Below are positions 1-46,600 of a stretch of 64,000 bases of DNA, piece after piece. Each line of letters opens with the position of its first letter. Position 1 is the first letter of the stretch. The notes under the pieces were generated by a model that had not been told where the DNA came from, did not search any database, and saw only the letters and a list, made by a program, of their open reading frames with translations. The DNA lies in assembly GCA_018881555.1 (NCBI GenBank), contig JACAXG010000075.1, forward strand, positions 1 through 64,000, given 5' to 3'. A program made the translations under genes and the position numbers. Source of the stretch: Amblyornis subalaris (lineage: Eukaryota; Chordata; Aves; Passeriformes; Ptilonorhynchidae).

Positions 1-490
1 CCCGGCCCGACCCCCCGGCCCGACCCCCCGCCCCACTCACGGCCCGCGGGAAGAGCCCGGCGGGGAGCAGCGGCTGGAGATCGATGAGCGCCGTGATCGG
101 GATGTGCGAGAGGAAATAGAGGGCGAAGAGCCGCTCCCGCCACCGCGGAGCCGCCGCCATCGCCGCGCCCGCCGCGCGCACGGCCCCGCCCCCGGCCCCG
201 CCCCGAGCGGCCACGTCCCGGCCCCGCCCCCCGCCGCCGCGGCTGTTCCCGCTCTGCGCCCTTCTCCCGCCGCTGCCGGCAGCAGCCCATTTCTCCCCGG
301 GACGCGTCGGTCCCGCCCTGCAGAGCTCAACCCCTCCCGCGTCCCGCTGCGGCTCCATGGGGCACACCGGGCTGCTGCAGGACCCCCAGAGCGTCCAGTC
401 CCGTCCCGCCCAGCCCTGCCCCGCAGCACCATGTGAGAACTACGGAGCCCGCCCCGCCCCGGGGACAGCAGGCAAAGAACAAGGGCACCG
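1..490. promoter_or_regulatory. CpG island and promoter of TMEM97
   Basis: This very GC- and CpG-rich block covers TMEM97 exon 1 and the interval back to the NLK 3' end. Several GC boxes of CCCCGCCC type lie between about 185 and 235, and there is a CACGTC element near 213. No TATA box is evident. The composition drops abruptly at about 490, where the AT-rich NLK 3'UTR begins. The transcription start was not determined. No protein gene is supported between 161 and 490; the open frames there are by-products of high GC. Confidence 0.75.
41..160 (-). CDS. TMEM97: TMEM97 (sigma-2 receptor), first coding exon, partial
   Basis: This is the N-terminal 40 codons of TMEM97, an ER/endolysosomal multi-pass membrane protein of the EXPERA family, known as the sigma-2 receptor and involved in sterol handling and NPC1 turnover. 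The reading starts MAAAPRWRERLFALYFLSHI and continues PITALIDLQPLLPAGLFPRA. The LYFLSHIPIT...DLQ..LP motif of the first membrane segment matches the family closely. The start at 160 has a good Kozak context (G at -3, G at +4). The exon ends in phase 0 at a consensus GTGAGT donor (35-40). The remaining exons lie to the left of the window. It is transcribed in the same direction as NLK, whose 3' end lies about 330 bp upstream. Identity is by recognition of family sequence and synteny with NLK. Confidence 0.95.
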
Positions 491-510
491 CTGCGTTTTC
501 AAATGTCACA

Positions 511-516
511 TTTAAT
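511..516 (-). terminator. NLK: Candidate distal NLK poly(A) signal (ATTAAA)
   Basis: ATTAAA on the minus strand is the last poly(A) hexamer before the sequence turns GC-rich. Cleavage would be expected 10-30 nt downstream, at about 483-500. Confidence 0.55.
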
Positions 517-677
517 GTTTTCACCACTGTACTCCAAATCTACATTTTACAAAGTGACCAGCAAGTGTGCCACATTAACTGACCAACCTCTGAGATTTTA
601 CCTTTCATACCAGTGTCTTCTGGGGCTCGATAATTAAACACCTTTCTCATTCAAGTGAATTGAAATGCTTCAGTTGG

Positions 678-683
678 TTTTAT
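678..683 (-). terminator. NLK: Candidate proximal NLK poly(A) signal (AATAAA)
   Basis: A canonical AATAAA on the minus strand lies about 167 nt before the ATTAAA signal. Either or both may be used. Context is GAGAATAAAACC. Confidence 0.5.
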
Positions 684-2156
684 TCTCAGGAGCCTCATAA
701 AAAACAAAGATATTGCACCATCTTTGTTCAGTTATTCAATGTTTGTCTCTTTCACAGCAAATAATTACTTCATTGAAGTTAAAACTTCCAAACATAACTT
801 ACTAATAGTCTCCAATTCCAGCTCAGATCACTCTTGTTGAAAATACTCTGCTAAATACAGATAACTTACAATAACTTTAACAGTTAATTGTCCATAACAA
901 ACACCACGGTTTCTCTCCAGACCAAGGCTCAAATTTTAAGACCACCTTTTAGTATTCCTTTGTACAGGTGAAAAACAGTCTTCAATTTTCTAGTCTTGTT
1001 TTAAATACAAAAGTTGGAAGGGACATTCAAGTTTCAAGTCTCCACACTGAACTTAAAAAAAAAAAAATCATGTGGAGGTAAACAAACCAAGTTGTATACT
1101 CCAGGAGGTAGAGGCCTTCAATTTGTGTTCATATATACATATGCACAGAATTCAGTGTTCCAACAGAAAAAGAATTAGCCAAAAAGTAATAAAAGTTATT
1201 TACTACTGTGACATTTCAAGACTTCCACAGCTTTGCCTAAAGACACAAACACAATTAACAGAATTCCCTATGTGCTTTTTTTTTGTCCTTTTCTTTTTTT
1301 TCTCTCAACTGTCCAGTGCAGGAAAAAGTTCTCACAAAATTTCACAGACCTAAAATGTGCAAGCTAGTTTCTCTCTATACAGCAATGATGTCAGGGATCT
1401 CTGAAATTAGCCCATAAATGGAATTATTTACACACATAGAAGATGCATGCTGGGGGGTTTTATGTAAGAAAGAGCAGAAAAACTTCTAATAAAAATAGAT
1501 TAAATATATATATATATTTATACTGGGTAAGGAAACAGAAGTTTAGTCTCTCCTAGTCACAAACTCATTCTCTCTACTCACAACATTTGATTTTAGAACA
1601 GCACACATCACCATCACAGCTCTAGTGAGAAGCTATTTATAGGGTTGGGCATCAGGGGACATGGCCACTTCCCACGGCCAAGGCCACCCAAAGGGACTTC
1701 ATGATTGGTCGCAGTCAAGTTTTCTGTATTCCTTAGTTTTAGAAAACCCAAAATCTTCAGGAATGGCTCAATATCAAAATGTATGTCTATCTGTTTGTAC
1801 AATCTCACTTCAATTAAAAAAAAAAAAGGAAAAAAAACAGAAAAAAAAAAAAAGAAAAAACCTCCCCGAATTTGGTTCAATTCTGTTTGTTCTGAGCTGA
1901 GCCATCACAGCTGCACTAGAATTCATAAAACACGTGCAACTCTGGGTAAAATATTTTCTTCTAAAAGCACAACCACTTTACAAGATTAAAAGTCTAGTAC
2001 ATTTCTAAATATTATTCATATTGTACAAGTAGTGGTTGTTAATTTAAAACTTCATTAGTAAAATTACAGTACAAGCATGATTAACCTCCAGAATTGCAAA
2101 TCCCAGACTCCAGTGGAAAGCTACATTACATCTTCAGTAGTACGTGGTGCTCCGGG

Positions 2157-38074
<35,918 letters not shown>

Positions 38075-39006
38075 TCAAAAAAATGCCCTTTGATTGGATA
38101 ACAACTGGGTCAAGCTGTCATTTGGCCATAAAAATTAAATCTGCTACACTTTAAAAGAAGTTGGGTTTCATCATACACGGCCCACCTTTAAAAACATGGA
38201 GCTCCACTGGCCTTATCTCCTCGCGAAGCCAAACAACTCGGGGAGTCTCTTCATGTGTGCGGGCGCCAACCCCTTCCCCAGCGTCCAGCCGGGCTTGGCT
38301 ACTCCAACTCCATCCTTGGGCAGCTGGGGTGGGGCTGGGGTGGGTTTTTTCCTTCACTTTTGGTTTTTTTGTTGTTTTTCTTGTTATAAAGATTAAACAC
38401 CGTGATCAATCCCCCTTCCCTCCGGAGGGAGGGCTCGGAGCCTCTGCCCTGAACACCCCGCGAGGGCTGGCCAGCCTAGCCCTGCCATTCCCACACCCTC
38501 TCCATGGATCCCCCGAACCTCCCTGAGCCCGGGCACCTCCTACATCGCTCCCTCCTTCCAGACACCTGCTCCCTCCTTCCAGGCACCTGCTCCCTCACAG
38601 CAGCAACAACTCGAGAGTTTGCAACTTTTCCTTGAAGGCCTGAAACACACACAAGGACCCGGAGAAAGTGAGGGGGGGAGACGCGGGGCGAGGAGAGGGG
38701 GGCGAGGGGGGCTAAAAGAAGATAAAAACAGAAGGAGGAAGGGAAGGGCCGGGGCAGGACGGGGACCGCGGGAGGGCGAGAGACGGGGGAAAGTGGCAAA
38801 TGAATGACGGGGCGGCGCGGGGCCGGGGAGGGGGCGCGGGGCAGGACGCGGCGGCCCCTGACAGCGCGACCCGCGGCGGGGCGGGGCCGGCCGGGCCGAG
38901 GGGGTCGGGCCGGGGGTGGAGGGCAGGGGGCCCGCGGTGCGGGCGGCGGGAGGGTCTGGGGGCGGCCCCGGGTCCCTGCCCCGCCCGGCCCCGGCCCCGC
39001 TCTCAC
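38075..39006 (-). other. NLK: NLK 5' untranslated region with candidate 5'UTR intron
   Basis: From the ATG up to about 38640 is a plausible 5'UTR, AT-rich near the ATG and GC-rich further up. A strong donor (CCAG then GTGAGA, at 39005-39006) and an acceptor (GTGTGTTTCAG, AG at 38640-38641) on the minus strand would define a 367-nt 5'UTR intron, 38640-39006. The first non-coding exon would then end at 39007. The splice is inferred from motifs only. Confidence 0.4.
38548..38596. repeat. 21-bp tandem repeat, 2.3 copies
   Basis: Units of CTCCCTCCTTCCAG-R-CACCTG differ at one base; a partial third unit follows. It lies in the probable NLK 5'UTR and is purine-rich on the transcript strand. Confidence 0.85.
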
Positions 39007-39085
39007 CTGGTCCCGCCGCCCCGCGCCGCGCCGCGGGCACGCGCTCCCCCCCCCCTGCGGGGCGCGCGCCCGACGCCGCCCGCAG

Positions 39086-39639
39086 CCAATCGCGCCCGGC
39101 CCGCTGGGCTGCGCGAGAGCCGCCCCCGACCAATCACCGCGCGGCGCCCGGCGCGCCCCGCCCACCGCGCGCCGCCGTGCGGAGCCCCCCCTTCCGTGCG
39201 GCCCCGCCCCCGTGACCCCGCCGGCCAATCACCGCGCGCCGCCGCGCCCGGAGCCGCCGAGACCCCGCGAGATTCCCTCACCTCACACAACCCTCACCCC
39301 GGGCGGCCCCGCCTCCCTCACCTTCCTGCCAATCACGTTGCTCCGCTGACCAATGGACTCTGCTCCTGCGCCAAGTCCCGCCCCCGGGACCTGGTTTTGG
39401 CCCAATCGCAGCCGCCCATCAGATCCAATTAGCCAATGGAGAGAAACGAAAGCCCGAAAAGGGGTTACTGGGCCAATGGCACCGGAAGGCGGGGCGGACG
39501 TGACGGACAGCTCTGCTCACCGGTGCTCGGAGCCCGGGGGCAGGGAGCGAGCCGCGGCTCCACAAATCACAGAGCGCGGCTCCGCGTGACAGGTGCGGAA
39601 GTGGCCGGGGCGCCCGCCCACGGGCGGCAGACGGCCAAT
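39086..39639 (+). promoter_or_regulatory. Array of ten CCAAT boxes (NF-Y type)
   Basis: CCAAT occurs at 39086, 39130, 39225, 39329, 39350, 39402, 39425, 39433, 39473 and 39635, all on the plus strand; no ATTGG was seen in the interval. Most have the NF-Y flanks (AGCCAATCG, GACCAATCA, GGCCAATCA, AGCCAATGG, GGCCAATGG). Confidence 0.8.
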
Positions 39640-39678
39640 CGGCGACGGGGACCGGCTGACGGACGGCGGGCGGGGCAA

Positions 39679-39701
39679 ATGGCGGCCCGGGGCGGGGTGA
39701 G
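39679..39701 (+). other. Candidate plus-strand first exon end
   Basis: ATGGCGGCCCGG in a good Kozak context (CAAATGG) is followed by two overlapping donors: GT at 39697 (exon end 39696) and GT at 39702 (exon end 39701), each GTGAGG. It could be the end of a LYRM9 5' exon spliced to 62738. In that case its ATG would be out of frame with LYRM9 for either donor, and so an upstream start. It could also belong to a non-coding transcript. Confidence 0.3.
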
Positions 39702-42700
39702 GTGAGGACGCGGCGGGCGTGGGGTCACTGTGGGCGCTGAGGGGGCGGTGGGACGCGGCGCGCGAGCCGTGGTGAGGGCGGGCTGAGGGCGGGGTGTGGA
39801 CTGCGTCGGGTCGCGGTGGCTGCGGTCGCTGTGCCCGTGTCCTTTTGCCCTCCCGGGCCCCACTGCCCGATCCCGGGGCCCGCCGGCGGCTCCCTCCGTG
39901 CCTGCTCTCCCCTCGCCGGCTTCCGGTGCCCTCGGGTCTCGCTGAGTGCGGGTTGACCCCGCTCCGGCCCGCCGGGGCCGGTCTCGCAGCACGGGCGGGC
40001 GGCCGGCGGGGGCTGCCCGCGAGGGGCGCGGGGGTCTGTGCGGTTTGGGGCCTGTTTTCCAAGTCTCTAAGAACGGAGAGCGGCGGAGTGCGGGGCTGGC
40101 AGCGGGGGCTGTGGCGGCAGGTGGTGGCACCGTGTCACTGAGCTCCCCTTGGCAGGACAGGGTAATAAACCGCTAATGAGAGGGTTTAGATGCTCCCAGC
40201 AGTATTCCGCGGCCCACTTCACGAGGCGGTCTCTCCCAGGCTCCCGCAGCGTGCTCAGGACACGCTGAGGGGTCTCAGTGCGAGGTACGTGCTAACCAGG
40301 ACCAAAATACTCTTTGTTGTTCTAGTTCACTCACGCCATGAATCTGCATGCTTGGGGACTGCAGTGTCCTTGGGTAACACATCAGTGTTCCTTAAAACAC
40401 AGGGATGGGTAAAAACTTGACAGTTTTAATACTTTCCATTTTCTCATGTGAATATTAATCATATCTGATTAACAGTTTTACTTCGGAAAAACTCTCTAGG
40501 TTATCGGAGCCTTTCCCATGGCGGTAGAGTTAAATTACCTGTGGTGGTGATGAAGAGGTTCCTTTGGGTAACTGGGTGAGCAGTTCCAAAGGAAGTCAGT
40601 GAGTGACAGGGGATCTGCAGTGCTCTGCTGGGAGGGAGTGACGGCCTCTCTTTCGCTGCCCCTGGTTCCTGTCTGGGCAGGAGAAGAGCCCAGCAGAGAT
40701 GTGACAGAACAGCTGCACTGCTGGGGTGTCACCAGCAAATTCCTGACTTTTGAGGTTCTTTGGAACAAGGGGGTTTAGGTCCTTTTTGGCTGCTCTTTGA
40801 GAATGTAATCAAGAAAAGTCTTGCAGGACTGAAGATATTAAAGCTGTCCCTGTTGCATTTGGAAATACTGTTACTAACAGACCAGTCTTGAATTATATCG
40901 GAGTTTTGCTGTCATGTCACCATTTTAAAAACAGAGACTTCACTTAAGAAAGAAAAAGCAAGAAAGCTGTGGTTTACAGCCATCTTATATTACCTATTGG
41001 AAGAAGAGACAGAATAGTCATTTAGAACTTGTATTTGTACTGGTTGAAGTTTTCGTTGGAGTTGATAACAAGCTGGGTATGAATATGGCACACCCCAAGG
41101 GTTCTCCTGGTCTCTGCTTCCCCTTGGGCTCTGGGGAGGTGTGGTGTGGGGGAGAAGGAAGGAAGCAGGTACAAAAGGGCATAGGGCTGCGTTGGCAGGA
41201 CTGGAAGGCTTTTAAAACCCTCCCACACGTTTTCATTATGGACTTTTCTCTTTCTATGTTACTGCAAAACCTTTTCAAGGAGTGAAATAGAGTAGTGGCC
41301 TAATAATCCTTGTATGGAAGTTGAGTTCTCGGTGTATTTGCAGGTCACTGTCTCAGTGCCATTATTCAAGTCCAAACACATAGTGTCACATTAAATATTT
41401 GTTCAGTTAGGTACTTTACTGGGTAAATAAGTGTCTTGTCTTAGAAGTACCCTGAAAGTGTTGTTAGATGCTGCCATGTCAATGACTTCTCAGCAGCAGG
41501 AGCAGAAGTGCAGGGTTTGCAGTCCTGGCACTGGCACCTGTTTCCCTGACAGCCCTTGACCAGATAATCCCAAACCGCACTCTCCAGCTTCCATCTGGAA
41601 AGTGTTAGTAAAATCTGGGACCCACTTTATTAATATTCAGTTGGACTAAATGCTACAGCCATATTATTTTATTTGCCCTTTGAAGCTGCAGCAGCCCCTG
41701 GCAGTGAGGTGAGGCCTGGTGAGGGATGCCCTTATCTTGGTGTCCATATGGAGTTCTGGCAGGTGCCAGTGCTGAGTGACCCACCCTAATGAGTATATCT
41801 TCCTTCCACACTGGGTTCATAAACACTTGTAATTGGTGTCCCTGGCCTCTGTTATGCTGTGAGGCTTAAGTGCGGTCAGTTCAGCNGCTTTTTAGGCTCT
41901 TCATCTTGCGTTAAGGTTAAGGAAGAGAAGATCCAGTTGATTCATGCGGAAGTATGTGTAAGGAGACAACTTTTAAAAGGGTAGTAAGGAAACATGAAAT
42001 TTGCAAAGTGCTCTTCTAATAGACCCTTTGTTTCCTCAGTACAGGTCTGTTACTTGAAAGCGTTCCCTCTAAGTTATATGAATCACTCCCAGTTGGAGCA
42101 GAATGAATTAATGGTGTGCTGGTCTAAGTCAGCACTTGCTCTTTGTCTCCTGCCCCCTGAAGAAGCATAAGGCTATTCAGGTGGCTCATCCCTGAGCTGG
42201 CTCATGGAACTTGCAGCAGGAGTGTTGTGTGAGTAGTTCAGTGAGCCTGAGCTGCTTGATGAGCGAGTTGGCAAAATCCAGCAATGGCAATTGGACCTGG
42301 GTAGGCAGAGACACTGCACGAGGTCCTGCCAAAGCCCAGTTTGAGGGCAGCTGATCTGTCAGCCCCACTGAGGCCTGGAGAAACACGATTGGAGACTGCC
42401 GCTGCTGAAACATGGCAGATGAATTATAATCCCTTGCTGGTGAAGACAGTTATTTGTGGGGATGTGCATCTGTGTCTTACCATTGCACTCACAGTGAGAG
42501 TGCTGTCACGCAGAACGAGCCTGCTGGCTGGGAGTGGATGCTGGTATAGCTGGGGTTGTCTGTGCTAAACTCGTGTAAAAACTGCGTAGAAAAGTCAGTA
42601 CTGTGCAGCAGAAACACAGGGCACAGACATGCTCNTTTCTGAAAATCACAGCATCAAGTTTAGTCTTTTCTGACTCTTGAGAGATTTATTTTCCCTTCGG

Positions 42701-43588
42701 ATTTGACACTTGCTTTGCAGGGATATAATCTCTTTGACAGTGCTCTGCATATGGGCAAGGGATGGAAGACAATTTGTAATCAGTCAGTCCTGTTTCTTTG
42801 ATGCTCCTCAGCAATGTATAACCTTAAAATTCTCCACAAAAGATTGTATCATCTTGCACAGTAAAAAATGTAATAGTACAGTTCCAGACATACTTTGTGG
42901 ACTTTTTTTCTTGTCCCGCGTGAACTAGCTGTGAAAACGGGGCTCAGAATATTAGAATAAGTCTTTTGATGGTGTGTTGTGTATGAATGTCTTTCAGCAT
43001 TTAGGCATGGAGGGTTTTGTGATCCTTTAATGCAGAAGAAAAATTAAGTGGAACAAAGCATAATAAAATACACAGATTTGTCTCTGATCCACAAAAGGGG
43101 TGCTCTGAGCTGCACTATTGATAATTTATCATGTGGGTGTTTGACAAGCCCACACATACCCTGATATAACACTCTGCAGATACAGTCCTCAGTGTTCTGT
43201 AACACCCTGGAAATATTTAGTTCATAAATCCTAATGCTGAAGCCCTTAAGGTGTCATAAACATGGTGCTAATGCCTGTGAATCTGAGCAGGTTTGGTTAG
43301 TGAGACAAATACCACGCTCTAAATAAACTGTGATCCTAACGTGTAACAGAATAAACATATACACAAAATATTATGGGATTAAAATTGCTGTTGGAGTATG
43401 TTAGCCCTTTTCTTTGCAAAGAATAATCTTCCACAGTTTTTGTCTTTNAAACCTTTTCTCTATGAAACTGGTACTCCATTAATAAAATGCAGTGAGGAAC
43501 AGGGGAGAGAATATTTTGGTTTAACTTTGGTTACGTATAAAGGTTTCTGTCTTAACATTTGCAAGGATGGCAATCTGCCTTCATCTAG

Positions 43589-43637
43589 GAGGAGGGCATC
43601 ATCTGCTCATCAGGAGGGCATCAGGTTCTGCTCATCT
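43589..43637. repeat. Imperfect tandem duplication (about 24 bp)
   Basis: AGGAGGGCATCATCTGCTCATC is followed by AGGAGGGCATCAGGTTCTGC and then TCATC, two near-copies of one unit. Not part of a recognised element. Confidence 0.75.
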
Positions 43638-46600
43638 TGTGGAATGAGGGACAAATCCCTGCCCTGCTCAGGGCAACGTTTTAATAAGATAGAGGGAAAA
43701 GAGATGGAGTAATCCAACCAAGCGGATGACCTATGGTAAAGTTGTCAGTCAGGCCAAAAGGCAGGTTGGCCAAGAGTCTGTAAAGCAGCGTTGTGGGAAT
43801 GTGGCACATTGCTTGGACAGCAATGAAATAATGGAATGGTGCTTCCTGCAGCAGGGCAGCACTGATGTGCCTAGGATGGGGTAGGGGACAACTGGTGTCA
43901 GTGACAGATGGTATAATTTAAGATTGTGCTTCTCTCTGATGTTGGACATCAGACTCTACAGGCACTTAACATTGCTTCCCTGGCCCATCAGCCCTCCCTG
44001 GCTCTTGCAGAGCAGTTTTTTGTGGTGGGATGACAGCCCTGCCCCAAGTCTGTCCAGTGTGCTGCATAGACAGATATGATGGTCAGCATTAGCACTGCAG
44101 CTTGAAATCGTCCCAAAGACGTCACCTCCAAAATACTGAACTTGTACTCTGCAGAGCTTTCTAGCCAGAAGTGTTTTCTTTTGAGAGTTCTGAAGGACTT
44201 ACTGAATTATTTGCTGACTGCAGCACTTAAGCATGATCTTANCTTTAAGTGGGAATGCTCAGGTGCTTACAGTTGGTTTGTAATAATTAGTCATTTAACG
44301 ACTTCAGCCTGATTGTTTAGTCCTTTCTGTCTCATTTTCCTCCTTGCTGCTAAACACCAGTTGCAGGAGGCAGGAGGGGACGTCTTTATCCCCTGCTGCT
44401 TTCTGGAGAAAGTGATAGTTCTGAGGTTCTCTCTGTTCTATATTTCTTTGCACCAGAAATGACCCTGCTGCTCTTTGTCGACAGTGTTTCCTTTTATCCC
44501 TCTCCTGGCAGCTGCTCTTGCTCCATTCTGATGTTGGAACAGCAAATGAATTCCTTCTGAAGCAAATGTCATGCCAGTAAAGATGTTGAAGCAGCAAGAA
44601 AATCATCTCTGTCTCTGAAGACTGAGTTGGAGACCTTTGTGAATGAGATGTTCTTAAAATAGCTCCACAGTGTGTTATCTTCCCTAGAAGGTGGAGAATT
44701 GAAAGCATCACCACAAGCCACTTGTCCTTGTGCAAGCAGCATCCCTAAATGATGGGTGTAGGAGTGGGGAGAGAAGCAGGCTACTTCCTTTTCCTTCTCT
44801 CCAGGCAAAAAGCACTGCATGACTTTAATCTGTGTGCAATGCTACATTTATGTATNTTCCAAGAGTTGCAGCACTGTTTGCTGCTTTTTTAAACATGTCA
44901 TGTGTTGAGTGACCTTGTTCTCCAGTTCAGTTCCTGTCTTGATTCAAACCTACTGTCCAAGGAAGATAATGGGTTTGGAAATCTTTACTTCCCTGTAACT
45001 TGGGANCCACTGGTTCAGGTGACAGAAGCTCTGTCTCTGTGGTTAGACAGACAACAGGCAGTGGTCGAACACGGAGAGTTTGGTTAGTTTGAGAGCACTT
45101 GCTGAGATTTTTCCACCCTCAGCTAGTCTGGGGTGTTTGATTCCCTGACAGCCTCAGGAGAGCGTTGGGGCCCAGCTGCAGAACACAGGAGCAGGGATGG
45201 CATGAGCTGCTGGGCAGTGACATCCCATTGTCCCCAGTACAGTGCAGGACTCACGTCCTGGACTCCAACAACTTTGGATGAACTAATACTCCACGGATTG
45301 CAGATGCCTTTTGAGAATTCATTGTTGTGTTGTTGCTTCATAATCCTGTACTTGAGATGTTTTTGAAGAAAGTAAACCTTGCATATGTGCACTTTGGAGC
45401 GAAAAATGCAGGCTGNACATATCACATGCATATGAACTGTTGTTATTTTGTTTATCAAGAAAATGACTGTAATGAATGGAATTGAGGAATTGGACAGGAA
45501 AATTAATCTGCAAAACTGTGATACACTGGTTTTGCCAGAATCATGAATAGAATCTTTTACATGCCTGTGAATATCTGAATATTTTTATTTTTCTTGAACT
45601 TGATGGAAGGGGAATTGATGAGTAAAAATACTAGATGCAAAAACGAAATCACTAATTGAAGAACAGGGATTTTTATAGCAGTTTCATAATTATATTCATA
45701 TCGTAAGTTTAACTAGGAGAAATGTTAAAATTTTGACATCTGCAGTTTTTCATGTTTTGTGCGAAGGTGGAAATAATTAGCTACTGATAGAAACATAAAG
45801 TTTTCAGAGGTCTCTCAGTTGTTTTAAGACATTAATGTTTTTCCTAGTCCTGCTTTTTGACATGTTAATATCTCTTTAAGGGCTTTCTTTACCAGATCAA
45901 TTCCTTTCCTACCAGGAGAACTAAAGCTTTTCAGCTGTCTGTCCAATTTATCCTTCTGGACTAAATTTCTCATCTCCAGATAACCAGCAGCAACACTCCC
46001 CTCAGGAGATTTGTATCAATTAGTTCTGCATCACTAATTCCTGTGGTATTGGGGGACCAGTGAGTTGTAAGAAAGCTGCTCTGTAAACAGTTATGGCTGT
46101 TGGCGGTTTNCTTACTTTTGTTGCTTAGAGGCTGTGGGTGCCATCACTGGAGCTCTTGCTCGTGCTTGCCCTGCTCTTGCCTGCAAGGCCTGGCACTGCC
46201 TCACTGCAGAGGGTGTGCAGGGCTGTTTGGGGCTTGTGCTGCCTATGAAAGAGATTTGGGGGATGCTGAGCTCTGTGGCCGCAGCAGTGGCCCCGCTGCC
46301 ATCCCTGGTGTCACCAGCTCCTTGCGAGGTGTAAGGTGGGAAGTCACTGGCACTGTTGATAATGTGAGTGGCAGATGCAGTCTAGCAGGAAAGCAGGTTA
46401 CTCCACAGCTGGAACGCAGGCCAGGCTTCACCTAATCCGTCCCTTAGCCAGAGAAAGGTGGCTTTAATCTATTTATTCTGCATTTGGTTGTTTTTTCAGC
46501 ACTGATCTATCTGCAAATGCCATTGCACTGTTGGTCTGTTTCTATCCATTTGCCATTAGCAGATGTGTTGGGACATGAAGCTGTTTTCAGTCACTCAAGG

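Larger units (their letters stand above)
490..2156 (-). other. NLK: NLK 3' untranslated region
   Basis: This AT-rich non-coding stretch lies between the NLK stop codon and the TMEM97 CpG island. On the transcribed strand it holds U-rich tracts (opposite A-runs at about 1054-1068 and 1818-1860), an alternating AT tract near 1505-1520, two Pumilio-type UGUANAUA sites (1132-1139 and 1425-1432) and one 7-mer match to the miR-181 seed (1022-1028). The distal end is set by the ATTAAA signal at 511-516 and is approximate. Confidence 0.8.
38500..40130. promoter_or_regulatory. CpG island: divergent promoter region of NLK and the LYRM9 side
   Basis: About 1.6 kb of very high GC and CpG content between the NLK start and the AT-rich sequence from 40.14 kb onward. 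It carries GC boxes, G-runs on the plus strand (38665-38960), ten CCAAT boxes (39086-39639) and splice-donor-like sites pointing both ways. NLK certainly starts here. A plus-strand transcript, possibly LYRM9, is inferred. No TATA box seen. Confidence 0.85.

Noticed and set aside
104..436. A 110-codon plus-strand frame opposite TMEM97 exon 1.
   Set aside because: It lies in a CpG island, is Arg/Pro-rich, and the opposite strand encodes recognisable TMEM97.
38548..38596. The 21-bp tandem repeat as a coding repeat (WKEGAGV type in a minus-strand frame).
   Set aside because: That frame belongs to the CpG-island artefact frame. The repeat lies in the expected 5'UTR of NLK.
38476..39228. A 250-codon open frame on the minus strand through the CpG island.
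   Set aside because: Its composition is almost wholly Arg, Pro, Ala and Gly, as expected where GC content removes stop codons. Several overlapping frames on both strands are equally open, and no domain is visible.
46100..46435. A 111-codon plus-strand frame beginning with a Leu- and Cys-rich segment that resembles a signal peptide.
   Set aside because: No downstream exon, promoter or recognisable domain; it contains an N; the Leu run comes from a short T/C-rich stretch.
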